The notes under the pieces are model-generated. The model searched no databases and was not told the DNA's origin. It saw only the letters and a program-made list of their open reading frames with translations. Shown one piece after another: positions 8,153 through 16,505 of a stretch of DNA of 47,561 nucleotides. This DNA comes from an uncultured Clostridia bacterium (GTDB taxonomy: Bacteria; Bacillota; Clostridia; UBA1381). Location of the stretch: contig CAKSPN010000001.1 in assembly GCA_934481375.1 (NCBI GenBank), forward strand, positions 1 to 47,561, read 5' to 3'. The translations under genes and the position numbers were made by a program. Each line of letters begins with the position of its first letter. The stretch's first letter is position 1.

Positions 8153-10561
8153 ATGAACATAAGAGAGGCAATAAAAAAATCAACGGTTTATCTTGACGGC
8201 GGAATGGGCACGCTCCTGCAGGAGCGTGGGCTTAAAGCAGGGGAACTCCCCGAGCTTTGGAATATTTCGCACCCGGACGTGATAACCGAGGTACACAAGG
8301 AATATTTCGACGCCGGCAGTAACATAGTAAACGCAAACACCTTCGGCGCAAACACGCTTAAATTTTCCGAAACGGAGCTTTTTGAAATAATAAAGCACGC
8401 CATAGAAAACGCAAAAAAAGCCGCTATGCTCTCGGGCGGAAACCAAGAAAAATACGTTGCGCTAGACATAGGACCCACGGGAAGGCTTTTAAAGCCTTAC
8501 GGCGATTTTGATTTTGAAGAAGCCGTAACAGTCTTTTCAAAAACCGTTGAAATCGGCGCTCAGTGCGGAGCAGACCTGATATTTATTGAAACGATGAACG
8601 ACAGCTACGAAACAAAAGCGGCGGCGCTTGCGGCAAAGGAAAACTCCGATCTGCCCGTATTCGTATCCAACGCATACGGCGAGGACGGCAAGCTTATGAC
8701 AGGCGCATCGCCTGCCGCAATGGCGGCTATGCTTGAGGGAATGGGCGTTGACGCAATCGGCGCAAACTGCTCGCTTGGACCGAAACAGCTTGCCGGAGTT
8801 ATAAAGGAAATAATAAAATACTCCTCCCTGCCCGTCATATTAAAGCCGAACGCAGGGCTGCCCGTAAGCGACGGCAACAGAACGTACTATGATGTCGGTG
8901 CGGACGAATTTGCGGAGGACATATACGCTCTTGCGCAATGCGGAGTGAGCATAATAGGCGGCTGCTGCGGAACAACGCCAGAATACATCAGAAAAGCGGT
9001 GGAAAAAACAAAAAATCTGCCGTTTAAGCCGATCGGGAAGAAAAGCCGCACGCTTGTATCGTCATACACGCATGCGGTGGAAATAAGCGATTACCCCGTT
9101 CTGATAGGCGAGAGAATAAATCCCACGGGCAAAAAGCGCTTTAAACAGGCGCTCAAGGAAAACGACATAGGCTACATTCTGCAAGAGGGAATAAATCAGC
9201 AGAACAAGGGCGTGCATATCCTTGACGTGAACGTCGGACTTCCCGACATTGACGAAACAAAAATGCTTACCGATGTTGTGTGTGAACTGCAGGCGGTTAT
9301 TGATTTGCCTTTACAGATTGACACCTCCTCGCCCGAGGCAATGGAGAGCGCTCTGCGCCGATACAACGGCAAAGCCATGATAAATTCCGTCAACGGCAAA
9401 AAAGAGGTTATGGACGCCGTCTTTCCGCTCGTGAAAAAATACGGCGGTGCGGTTGTTGCGCTCACGCTTGATGAGGGCGGTATACCCGAAACCGCTGAGG
9501 GCAGAATAGAAATAGCGAAAAAAATCCTCGCCGAAGCGGAAAAGTACGGCATAGAGAAAAAGGATATTGTGTTCGACACGCTGTGTATGGCGGTCAGTGC
9601 GGACTCACGTGCGGCGCTCACAACGCTTAAATCGCTCAATTATATACACAATGTACTCGGTGTGAACACCGTTTTGGGCGTATCGAATATTTCGTTCGGG
9701 TTACCCGCAAGGGGCGTTGTAAACGCAAATTTCTTTGCGTTTGCGCTTGAAAACGGGCTTACCTCGGCAATCATAAACCCGTATTCGATTGATATGTTAA
9801 AAACGTACTACACGTTCTTAACGCTCCACGGAATGGACAAAAATTGTCTCGGATATATAAATTTTGCCGAAGAATATGACATTTCGGCGTCCGCATCTGC
9901 TGAAAAAAAGGAAAAAACCGACAAATCCGCAGGGGCATCGGAATTACAGGACGCTGTTGTACACGGACTTAAGGACAAGGCGGCGGCTATCTGCGCCGAG
10001 CTTTTGAAAACCGTCCCTCCGCTTGAAATAGTAAACAACGAAATAATACCCGCTCTTGACATTGCCGGAAAGGGATTTGAGGAAAAGCGGATTTACCTCC
10101 CCCAGCTTTTAATGAGCGCCGAGGCGGCAAAGAGTGCGTTTGAAAAGGTAAAAAGCCTTATTGCCGCAGACGGCACGCAGGAGAAAAAATGCACCGTTGT
10201 AATCGCCACGGTCAAGGGCGACATACACGACATAGGCAAAAACATTGTCAAGGTACTGCTTGAAAATTACGGCTTTGAGGTTATCGACCTCGGACGCGAC
10301 GTTCCGCCGGAGGACATATGCGGAGCGGTGAAAAAACTGCACGCCCCCGTATGCGGATTGAGTGCGCTTATGACAACAACCGTTCCGTACATGGCGGAAA
10401 CGATAGAGCTTTTGAAAAAGGAAACGCCATGGTGCAGAACCGTTGTCGGTGGCGCTGTATTGAACAAGGAATACGCCGATATGATAGGCGCTGACAAATA
10501 CGCAAAGGACGCAATGGAAACAGTGCGATATGCGGAAACAATTTCGAAAGAAAACAAATGA
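8153..10561 (+). CDS. metH: Cobalamin-dependent methionine synthase, lacking the activation domain
   Basis: An 802-residue enzyme that transfers the methyl group of 5-methyl-THF to homocysteine through B12. The domains are: homocysteine methyltransferase (about 1-290) with zinc ligands C206 (GANCSLGP), C271 and C272 (GGCCGTTP); pterin-binding domain from about 305 (LIGERINPTGKKRF) to 560; helical B12 cap at about 595-680; and the B12-binding Rossmann domain with DxHxxG (GDIHDIGKNI) near residue 690. The protein stops where the E. coli enzyme (about 1227 residues) continues into its activation domain, here encoded by the upstream gene. The ATG at 8153 is preceded by a G-rich GGGGGTAGG. A perfect terminator follows. 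Confidence 0.96.
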   Translation: MNIREAIKKSTVYLDGGMGTLLQERGLKAGELPELWNISHPDVITEVHKEYFDAGSNIVNANTFGANTLKFSETELFEIIKHAIENAKKAAMLSGGNQEKYVALDIGPTGRLLKPYGDFDFEEAVTVFSKTVEIGAQCGADLIFIETMNDSYETKAAALAAKENSDLPVFVSNAYGEDGKLMTGASPAAMAAMLEGMGVDAIGANCSLGPKQLAGVIKEIIKYSSLPVILKPNAGLPVSDGNRTYYDVGADEFAEDIYALAQCGVSIIGGCCGTTPEYIRKAVEKTKNLPFKPIGKKSRTLVSSYTHAVEISDYPVLIGERINPTGKKRFKQALKENDIGYILQEGINQQNKGVHILDVNVGLPDIDETKMLTDVVCELQAVIDLPLQIDTSSPEAMESALRRYNGKAMINSVNGKKEVMDAVFPLVKKYGGAVVALTLDEGGIPETAEGRIEIAKKILAEAEKYGIEKKDIVFDTLCMAVSADSRAALTTLKSLNYIHNVLGVNTVLGVSNISFGLPARGVVNANFFAFALENGLTSAIINPYSIDMLKTYYTFLTLHGMDKNCLGYINFAEEYDISASASAEKKEKTDKSAGASELQDAVVHGLKDKAAAICAELLKTVPPLEIVNNEIIPALDIAGKGFEEKRIYLPQLLMSAEAAKSAFEKVKSLIAADGTQEKKCTVVIATVKGDIHDIGKNIVKVLLENYGFEVIDLGRDVPPEDICGAVKKLHAPVCGLSALMTTTVPYMAETIELLKKETPWCRTVVGGAVLNKEYADMIGADKYAKDAMETVRYAETISKENK

Positions 10562-10564
10562 TTT

Positions 10565-10597
10565 CACGGCAGGGATTTGATCCCTGCCGTGTTGTTT
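10565..10597 (+). terminator. Rho-independent terminator of the metF-metH operon
   Basis: Perfect 12-bp stem, CACGGCAGGGAT (10565-10576) and ATCCCTGCCGTG (10580-10591), loop TTG, and tail TTGTTT. It begins 4 nt after the metH stop and lies against the 3' end of the opposing sigma-factor gene. Confidence 0.93.
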
Positions 10598-10599
10598 AA

Positions 10600-11871
10600 T
10601 CAGAGAATATAATCGGTGATGCAATCGTACCAGTGAACATAGGTTGTATCGTTTACGGTAAGCCTGTCGTTATTCGGGAGCTGCTCACTCCACGGCATTT
10701 TATAGCGGTCGACAGCCCAGTCGTCACGGTTAAATCTGCGCCAAAGAATTGTCCTTCCGTTCTTATCCAAAAACTGCTCCGATACTACACCGCAGCCACA
10801 GGCATCAATATTCATCACGCAGACGGTATCATAACTTTTTTCGCCAATCGTAACGGTGTAATGTCCTACGATGTCCAGCAGAAAATCTTTGTTTGCGCTT
10901 GAAACAATTGTGCCCGTTCTCTTAATATCGCCCTTGGGTACCAAATTGGTTTCATTGCCGCAATTATCTTCGCCAAATCCCCAGTCGGACAGAAATTCAT
11001 CACCGTCAAGGAATGTGATATAATTGCGGACATCGCCGTCATTTCTGAATGTTGCAAGATAACGGCAATGCGTGTCGGTGAGCTGTGCAACAAATGTACG
11101 GTTTATTGTTTTATTTTTATCGGAGCAGGAGGTTTCCCGTGCGGTCAGTTCCACGCCCTCAATGCCGTGAACCTTAGCTTTGCCGGTAACTTGCATATCG
11201 TATATATGGCTGCACTTTCGGGACGGAATATCATACGTACCCCAGGAAATTTTTTCGCCGAGCTTGGGTACTAAAAACCAACCCATAAGCTCCTCCCATT
11301 TAACCTCAAAAGGAGCTTCGGTACTTGCTTCGATTTTATATTCGGGAATAAATTCGGGTAATTTTTTCATATAGAGTTCTCCTTTCGATACATCAATGCG
11401 ATACGGATACTTACTTTTGAATTTTTGTTTTGCTGTATGCAGTCTGCTTTTTACGGTCCCGACAGGGATATTAAGTTGTTTTGCGATTTCCGCTTGCGGC
11501 ATCTCTTTCCAGAAGTAAAGGTAAAGGATCTGCTTATCCTTATCACCGAGCAAACTCAGCGTTGTTCTTACAGTATTAATTACGGAAACACCATGCCTGC
11601 CGTCCGATAGTTCCTTTTCTGTCAGCCCGTCAATCGGGATTTCGTACCGGGCGGCTTTTTTTCTGAAATAATCATTGCATTTGTTTCTTGCTATGCTGAT
11701 AATCCATGCTTTGAATGAGTCCTTATTCTTCAGCTGATGAAATTTCCGATACGCTGTAAGGAATACCTCCTGCAACACATCGTCCGCATCTGCTTTGGAA
11801 CTTATCCGAAATCTCACAAACCGTGCCACAGAAACACGCTCTGCTTCCAACAAGTTCTCAAACCCGTCCAC
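10600..11871 (-). CDS. ECF-type sigma factor with a C-terminal extra domain
   Basis: A 423-residue protein. Residues about 1-165 are an ECF sigma-70 factor: region 2 with DADDVLQEVFLTAYRKF and WIISIARNKCNDYFRKK, and region 4 with the helix-turn-helix MPQAEIAKQLNIPVGTVKSR. Residues 168-423 form an unrelated domain of unknown function rich in aromatic residues, with a DACGCG segment. The GTG at 11871 is chosen for its GGGGGAG site 5 nt upstream; an ATG at 11934 lacks a site and lies inside a possible ECF promoter. The second domain begins at an internal ATG (11370) with its own AAGGAG 8 nt upstream, so it may also be made separately. The tail could sense a signal or restrain the sigma domain (inference). 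It is downstream of typA on the same strand. Confidence 0.85.
   Translation of the reverse strand: MDGFENLLEAERVSVARFVRFRISSKADADDVLQEVFLTAYRKFHQLKNKDSFKAWIISIARNKCNDYFRKKAARYEIPIDGLTEKELSDGRHGVSVINTVRTTLSLLGDKDKQILYLYFWKEMPQAEIAKQLNIPVGTVKSRLHTAKQKFKSKYPYRIDVSKGELYMKKLPEFIPEYKIEASTEAPFEVKWEELMGWFLVPKLGEKISWGTYDIPSRKCSHIYDMQVTGKAKVHGIEGVELTARETSCSDKNKTINRTFVAQLTDTHCRYLATFRNDGDVRNYITFLDGDEFLSDWGFGEDNCGNETNLVPKGDIKRTGTIVSSANKDFLLDIVGHYTVTIGEKSYDTVCVMNIDACGCGVVSEQFLDKNGRTILWRRFNRDDWAVDRYKMPWSEQLPNNDRLTVNDTTYVHWYDCITDYIL
11368..11384 (-). promoter_or_regulatory. Internal ribosome binding site and start inside the sigma-factor gene
   Basis: On the minus strand AAGGAG (11379-11384) stands 8 nt before an in-frame ATG (11368-11370) that opens MKKLPEFIPEYKIEAS at the exact domain boundary. 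The site is as good as those of real genes in this window. Translation from it would give a free 256-residue C-terminal domain. Confidence 0.55.
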
Positions 11872-11905
11872 ATCATCTCCCCCTTTTGTCTGTGTTTCAC
11901 TTATA

Positions 11906-11934
11906 TAGACGGATACCGTTACCGAAAGGTTCAT
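11906..11934 (-). promoter_or_regulatory. Possible ECF-sigma (self) promoter
   Basis: On the minus strand, ATGAAC followed by CTTT (from 11934) and CGTCTA (11906-11911) are 17 nt apart. The AAC and CGTC cores match the pattern of ECF promoters in Bacillus (sigma-M, W and X types). It would start transcription just ahead of the GTG at 11871. No good sigma-A promoter is seen in the same interval. Positional match only. Confidence 0.4.
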
Positions 11935-11940
11935 TTTCCG

Positions 11941-11982
11941 AAAAAACAACCGCCGATTGAATTTAAAATCCAATCGGCGGTT
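11941..11982 (-). terminator. Rho-independent terminator of typA
   Basis: Perfect 12-bp arms AACCGCCGATTG (11948-11959) and CAATCGGCGGTT (11971-11982) with an 11-nt loop. On the minus strand it is followed by GTTTTTT (11941-11947). It separates typA from the sigma-factor gene. Confidence 0.9.
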
Positions 11983-11988
11983 AATTTT

Positions 11989-13818
11989 TTATCTTCTCTT
12001 TTTTGCGGCTTCCTTGGCACGCAAATCTGTTTTTAAAATTCTCTTTCTCATACGCAGATTTTGCGGAGTTACCTCCAAAAGCTCGTCCTCTGCGATAAAA
12101 TCAAGACATTCCTCAAGCGTCATTTCTTTCGGCGGAACAAGCTTTAATGCGTCGTCCGAGCCTGACGCACGTGTATTTGTTGCGTGCTTTTTCTTGCACA
12201 CATTAACCGTTATATCCTCCAGTCTGGAGCTTTCGCCGACAATCATTCCCTCATACACTCTCACGTTCGGACCGAGGAAAAGCGTACCGCGCTCCTGTGC
12301 GTTGAACAAGCCGTAGGTAATCGTTTCGCCGTCCTCCCACGCAATCAGCGCACCTCTCGAACGTCCGTGATACTCGCCCTTTACAGGCTCGTAACATTCC
12401 AGAATACTGTTTACGATAGCCGTACCCTTTGTTGCGGTCATAATCTCGCTTCTAAATCCGATAAGTCCTCTCGACGGTATGAGAAATTCAAGACGTGTAT
12501 AGTTCTGCGCCGTCGGCGTCATATTTGTCATCGAACCCATTCGCTGAATAACCTTATCCATAACAACGCCTGTGCAGTCATCGGGAACGTCAACCGTAAG
12601 ACGCTCTATAGGCTCGCATTTTTTGCCGTCTATTTCCTTGAAAATAACAACCGGGTTTGATACCTGAAATTCATATCCCTCACGGCGCATATTTTCTATC
12701 AGCACCGAAAGATGCAGTTCGCCGCGTCCCGAAACGGTGAACGCCTCGGTGGAGTCGGTTTCCTCAACACGCAGGCTGACATTTGAGTCAAGCTCACGGA
12801 ACAATCTCTCACGCAGATGGCGTGACGTTACGAATTTTCCCTCTTTACCCGCAAGCGGACTGTCGTTTACGCTGAACGTCATCGAAAGCACGGGGTCGTC
12901 TATCTTTACGAACGGCAGCGCTTCGGGAGTATTCGTGTCGCACACCGTTTCGCCTATGTTTATATCGGTAATGCCCGATATTGCGACAACGTCGCCTGCG
13001 CCCACTTCGTCGGTAACTCCCTTTGTAAGCCCCTCAAATGTGTAAAGCTTTGTCGCTTTTGCGTGATCCACCTTGCCGTTATGGCGGCATATCGAAAGCG
13101 GCATACCCGTTGTGATACGTCCACGCTGTATCTTGCCGACAGCAATTCTGCCCGTGTAATCATCATAATCTATATTCGAAACAAGCATCTGGAACGGTGC
13201 GTCATCTTCGCAGTTCGGACATGGAATTTCTCTTAAAATAAGCTCGAACAGCTCCTTCAAGTCCTCTTTGGGATTTTCGGGATCATACTCCGCCGTTGCC
13301 CAGCCGTCACGTCCCGAAGCATATATTACGGGCGTGTCTAACTGTTCCTCGGTTGCGCCCAAATCAATGAACAAATCGAGTATTTCATCAACCACCTCAT
13401 ACGGTCTGGCATTGGGACGGTCAACCTTGTTTACCACGATTATCGGCTTAAGATTAAGCGCCAGCGCCTTTGAGAGAACAAATCTCGTCTGCGGCATACA
13501 GCCCTCGAATGCGTCTACCAAAAGCAGAACGCCGTCCACCATTTCAAGTCCGCGCTCCACCTCGCCGCCGAAATCGGCGTGTCCCGGAGTATCTATAATA
13601 TTGATCTTCACGCCCTTGTAATAAAGAGAGGTGTTCTTTGCAAGAATTGTAATTCCTCTCTCACGCTCAAGGTCGTTCGAGTCCATAACTCTTTCCTCAA
13701 CCGCTTCGTTTTCACGGAACGTACCGCTCTGCGCAAGCATTGCGTCAACGAGCGTTGTTTTGCCGTGGTCGACATGTGCGATTATTGCTATATTTCTTAT
13801 ATTTTCACGTTTTATCAT
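11989..13818 (-). CDS. typA: Ribosome-associated GTPase TypA/BipA
   Basis: A 609-residue translational GTPase of the EF-G/LepA group that binds ribosomes and helps large-subunit assembly and stress adaptation. The GTPase motifs are G1 AHVDHGKTT (near residue 15), switch I RERGITI, G3 DTPGHADFGGEVERG, G4 NKVDRP and a G5-like ASGRDGW. They are followed by the beta-barrel domain, two EF-G-like alpha/beta domains and the TypA-specific C-terminus ending in a basic stretch. The ATG at 13818 (MIKRENIRN) is chosen for its GGAAGG site and family length; an in-frame extension upstream has no support. It is transcribed from its own promoter, divergent from the LytTR regulator. Confidence 0.97.
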   Translation of the reverse strand: MIKRENIRNIAIIAHVDHGKTTLVDAMLAQSGTFRENEAVEERVMDSNDLERERGITILAKNTSLYYKGVKINIIDTPGHADFGGEVERGLEMVDGVLLLVDAFEGCMPQTRFVLSKALALNLKPIIVVNKVDRPNARPYEVVDEILDLFIDLGATEEQLDTPVIYASGRDGWATAEYDPENPKEDLKELFELILREIPCPNCEDDAPFQMLVSNIDYDDYTGRIAVGKIQRGRITTGMPLSICRHNGKVDHAKATKLYTFEGLTKGVTDEVGAGDVVAISGITDINIGETVCDTNTPEALPFVKIDDPVLSMTFSVNDSPLAGKEGKFVTSRHLRERLFRELDSNVSLRVEETDSTEAFTVSGRGELHLSVLIENMRREGYEFQVSNPVVIFKEIDGKKCEPIERLTVDVPDDCTGVVMDKVIQRMGSMTNMTPTAQNYTRLEFLIPSRGLIGFRSEIMTATKGTAIVNSILECYEPVKGEYHGRSRGALIAWEDGETITYGLFNAQERGTLFLGPNVRVYEGMIVGESSRLEDITVNVCKKKHATNTRASGSDDALKLVPPKEMTLEECLDFIAEDELLEVTPQNLRMRKRILKTDLRAKEAAKKRR

Positions 13819-13863
13819 AATATCATTACCTTCCGTGCCTTTCGGCGCAAATTTAACATATCT

Positions 13864-13892
13864 ATTATATACCCTTTTTGCGGTAAACACAA
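13864..13892 (-). promoter_or_regulatory. Sigma-A promoter of typA
   Basis: On the minus strand TTGTGT (13887-13892) and TATAAT (13864-13869) are 17 nt apart. The predicted leader to the ATG at 13818 is about 40 nt. Confidence 0.65.
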
Positions 13893-13982
13893 CACAACCC
13901 CTCAAAAAACGGAAAAATATACAAAATATCTATCAAATAAAAGCCGGTTAGCTGTTATATTGGCGACTTGTAAAAAATTGTC

Positions 13983-14011
13983 TTGAAAAATAAGGAAAAA
14001 AGTATTATAAT
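13983..14011 (+). promoter_or_regulatory. Sigma-A promoter of the two-component operon
   Basis: TTGAAA (13983-13988) and TATAAT (14006-14011) with a 17-nt spacer, about 30 nt before the ATG at 14043. Confidence 0.75.
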
Positions 14012-14042
14012 ATCAAATAGGATATATTTTGGGAGCGGCAAT

Positions 14043-14771
14043 ATGAACACGGATAAAATAAGATTTTATGTTTGTGACGATCAACAGGAGTTTATTGACG
14101 AAATCAAAAAACAAATGCGCTCGGTAACGGCCGGCGGCATTAATTACGGAACAAAGGATTTTACGGACGGTGCGGAGCTGATAGAGTATTATGCTCAAAA
14201 AAGAGCGGACGCTGTGCTTATTGACATAAATATGCCAAATATGAACGGTTTCTCCGTTGCGGAAAAACTGTACGAACTGGATCCCGATGTACTTATTGTA
14301 TTTGTTACATCGCACGAGGATATGGTTTTTCGTTCTTTTGAGTACCGCCCTGTCGGCTTTGTCAGGAAAAGTCACCCCGACGACCTGGAATTTGTTATGC
14401 CGAGATTGCTTAATAAAATAGATTCGGTGCGCAAAAAGCATGACGGACGCTTTGAATTTAAAACAAATTCATCTTCGCTCCGTTTGGATATGAATACCCT
14501 TATGTATATTGAGGCGGTGGGACACAATATATGCATAAAGCGTAACGGCTCCGATGACATTATGACACGGTGCAGAATATCTGACGCATACGATCAAGTC
14601 TACCCCATGCATATGATTCGCATAAACAGCGGAATAATTGTAAACTGTCGGTTTATATCGAAAATCACAAGCCGTGAATTGGTTCTGACAGACGGAACAC
14701 GGCTTAATGTGAGCAGAAGCCGACTGGATAACGTACGAGCGGAATTTCAAAAATATATAAGGAGCAAGTAA
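14043..14771 (+). CDS. LytTR-family response regulator (AgrA-like)
   Basis: A 242-residue cytosolic response regulator. The receiver domain (about 1-125) has the acidic pair D12-D13, the phospho-acceptor D61 in LIDINMP, T89 and K109. The C-terminal LytTR DNA-binding domain (about 140-238) includes MYIEAVGHN, the conserved IRINSGIIVNCRFISKI block and SRSRLDNV. The ATG at 14043 with GGGAGCGG upstream fits the promoter at 13983-14011; an earlier in-frame start would precede the transcript. It is followed 5 nt later by its kinase. No AgrB or AgrD gene is visible near, so the signal is unknown. Confidence 0.92.
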   Translation: MNTDKIRFYVCDDQQEFIDEIKKQMRSVTAGGINYGTKDFTDGAELIEYYAQKRADAVLIDINMPNMNGFSVAEKLYELDPDVLIVFVTSHEDMVFRSFEYRPVGFVRKSHPDDLEFVMPRLLNKIDSVRKKHDGRFEFKTNSSSLRLDMNTLMYIEAVGHNICIKRNGSDDIMTRCRISDAYDQVYPMHMIRINSGIIVNCRFISKITSRELVLTDGTRLNVSRSRLDNVRAEFQKYIRSK

Positions 14772-14773
14772 TT

Positions 14774-16072
14774 ATGTTGGAAACAATCTTTGAAGTAGGC
14801 ATCAATGCGCTCGAGATGTTTATTGTGGTATTTTTTATCACCCAATATCTCGGCTGTAAGTACACGGGGGCAAGGAAATATATAGGCTTTTTTACAACAT
14901 GGTTTGTGTTGTTTGCAGAGCTGTGCATTATGAACCATTATGTTACGCTTGAAACCATAGGCGCATACATACCGGTACTGATATATTTTGTATACGCCCT
15001 TATACAGCTGAAAGGCAGTATTGTGCTTAAAATATGGGTTGCGATACTTACACAGGCTATACTTTACGGAATAGCCATAGTTACAAATATGGTTTTCTGC
15101 AATTTGCTCGGTTATAACCCGGCACAGCTTATACATTCATTTAATGCAGTGAGAATTATATTTGTACTTACCACGAAGGTTGTACTTATAGTATTTGTAT
15201 GGGCAATGCTGAAATACAAGCAAAAAAACCCGATTGATGAGAAAACATGGCTTATGCTTATGTTTGTACCTGCAATATCGGTTATTTCTCTGGGATTTTT
15301 GCTTAAAGCGGCAATGCTTCATCATGATATAATGCAATACGTCGCTTTCGGAATGGTATGCATCGTTCTTGCGAATGTTATGATGTACTATTTCTTCGGC
15401 GTGCTTAACAAGGATTACGAAACAAGAATGAAACTTAATCTCTTAGAACAGCAAAACGCCGACGCAAAACGAAATATAGAGGCGTCGGAGGCGTTTGTAA
15501 ATCAGATGCGTGCGGTAAAGCATGATATAAAAAATCAGATGCTTATAATCCGCAAATATATCGAGGAGGGGAACTGCGATAACGCAAAGCAATATGTGGA
15601 CGATCTTATAGATACATATATCCCCGATATGCAGAGCTTTGTAAAAACCGATAATGAGGCGTTTGACGCAATAGTTAATGCGAAACTTGCAGTCTGCCGC
15701 CGCAAGCACATATATATGGAGGTAAAATACGACGATAACGCCTTAGACTGTATGGAGGATTTTGACATTGCGGTGCTTTTCGGAAATCTTCTCGATAACG
15801 CCGTAGAGGCGGCGGAGAAAACGAAGAAGAGACATATTTCCTTAACCGTCACCACGGAGGGCGAATATATGTCGGCGGTTATTTCAAACAGCATAAACGA
15901 CTCGGTGCTTGAAGAAAACAAAACTCTTCAGACTTCAAAGTCAAATAAGAAAAATCACGGAATAGGCTTAAGAACCGTTCGTGCCACCGTGGATAAATAT
16001 GACGGATTTATCGAATTCAGCGAGGAACACGGGGAATTTTTCTGTCACGTAATGATAGGCTTAAATCAATAA
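14774..16072 (+). CDS. GHKL-type sensor histidine kinase (AgrC-like)
   Basis: A 432-residue membrane kinase, partner of the preceding LytTR regulator (2-nt gap). Six hydrophobic segments fill about residues 5-210. A short linker leads to the phospho-acceptor H250 in AVKHDIKNQ (HPK10 type). The ATP-binding domain follows, with an N box FGNLLDNAVEAAEK near 335-348 and a G box NHGIGLRTV near 395-403. In known systems such kinases sense peptides or envelope signals. It carries no extra periplasmic domain. The gene is followed by a family-2 repeat and a terminator. Confidence 0.92.
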   Translation: MLETIFEVGINALEMFIVVFFITQYLGCKYTGARKYIGFFTTWFVLFAELCIMNHYVTLETIGAYIPVLIYFVYALIQLKGSIVLKIWVAILTQAILYGIAIVTNMVFCNLLGYNPAQLIHSFNAVRIIFVLTTKVVLIVFVWAMLKYKQKNPIDEKTWLMLMFVPAISVISLGFLLKAAMLHHDIMQYVAFGMVCIVLANVMMYYFFGVLNKDYETRMKLNLLEQQNADAKRNIEASEAFVNQMRAVKHDIKNQMLIIRKYIEEGNCDNAKQYVDDLIDTYIPDMQSFVKTDNEAFDAIVNAKLAVCRRKHIYMEVKYDDNALDCMEDFDIAVLFGNLLDNAVEAAEKTKKRHISLTVTTEGEYMSAVISNSINDSVLEENKTLQTSKSNKKNHGIGLRTVRATVDKYDGFIEFSEEHGEFFCHVMIGLNQ

Positions 16073-16082
16073 TATAAGTGCC

Positions 16083-16141
16083 GAGGTCAGCACCTCACAC
16101 TCCCAATAACAAAGCAGACAAACCGTTTAAGGTTTGTCTGC
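16083..16141. repeat. Intergenic modular hairpin repeat, family 2, copy 1 (modules B+C)
   Basis: Module B is GAGGT-CAGC-ACCTC (16083-16096), followed by ACTCCCAATAACAAA. Module C is GCAGACAAACC (16114-16124), loop GTTTAA, GGTTTGTCTGC (16131-16141). The block of about 50 bases is nearly identical to the copy at 24748-24806. It has no T run of its own and lies just ahead of a separate terminator. Confidence 0.75.
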
Positions 16142-16147
16142 AGTCTG

Positions 16148-16180
16148 AAAGCTGTGGCAAAATATGCCGCAGCTTTTTTG
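16148..16180 (+). terminator. Rho-independent terminator of the kinase operon
   Basis: Arms AAGCTGTGGCA (16149-16159) and TGCCGCAGCTT (16165-16175), one G-T pair, followed by a T run to 16179. Confidence 0.88.
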
Positions 16181-16243
16181 TGACTTTATAAAAACAGTGC
16201 GGAATGGACAACATATGTACTCCGAGCGGTGAAGTCCCCGGTA

Positions 16244-16271
16244 ACACAAATCTCTTTTACTGCATACTATA
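16244..16271 (+). promoter_or_regulatory. Sigma-K-like (late sporulation) promoter candidate
   Basis: AC at 16244-16245, a 17-nt gap, then CATACTATA at 16263-16271. This fits the Bacillus sigma-K consensus (AC-N17-CATANNNTA). It is located about 50 nt before the ATG of the Cys-rich mini-protein. No sigma-A promoter is evident in this interval. The consensus is short, so chance cannot be excluded. Confidence 0.35.
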
Positions 16272-16324
16272 CACTAACTGAAGGGCAATTTTGCCGTCAG
16301 ATATGTATAAAAGGAGGTTTTCTT

Positions 16325-16498
16325 ATGGGTTTATTCGGAAACAACTGCGGCGGCGGCAGCGATCAGTGGATATGGATTTTAATAATTATCGTTCTGGTGG
16401 TTTGCTGCTGCGGTGACGGCGGATTATTCGGCGGCGGAAACGACTGCTGTTGTGAGCGTGAGCGCAAGTGCTGCGACCCGTGCGATCCCTGCTGCTGA
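16325..16498 (+). CDS. Cys/Gly-rich mini-protein with one membrane segment
   Basis: A 57-residue protein: a Gly/Asn-rich N-terminus (MGLFGNNCGGGSDQ), one hydrophobic segment WIWILIIIVLVVCCC (about residues 15-29), a Gly-rich stretch and a terminal cysteine cluster CCCERERKCCDPCDPCC. It contains 13 cysteines. A strong AAGGAGG site lies 7 nt before the ATG at 16325, and a perfect terminator follows the stop. The composition recalls small YjcZ-like and spore-coat-type proteins of Clostridia and Bacilli, but no function can be assigned. The possible sigma-K promoter upstream fits a coat role (inference). Confidence 0.8.
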   Translation: MGLFGNNCGGGSDQWIWILIIIVLVVCCCGDGGLFGGGNDCCCERERKCCDPCDPCC

Positions 16499-16505
16499 CA
16501 ATTGC

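Noticed and set aside
16083..16141. tRNA-like or agrD-like element downstream of the kinase
   Set aside because: There are no tRNA arms or acceptor stem, and no short frame with the Cys-containing autoinducer pattern; the segment matches repeat family 2.
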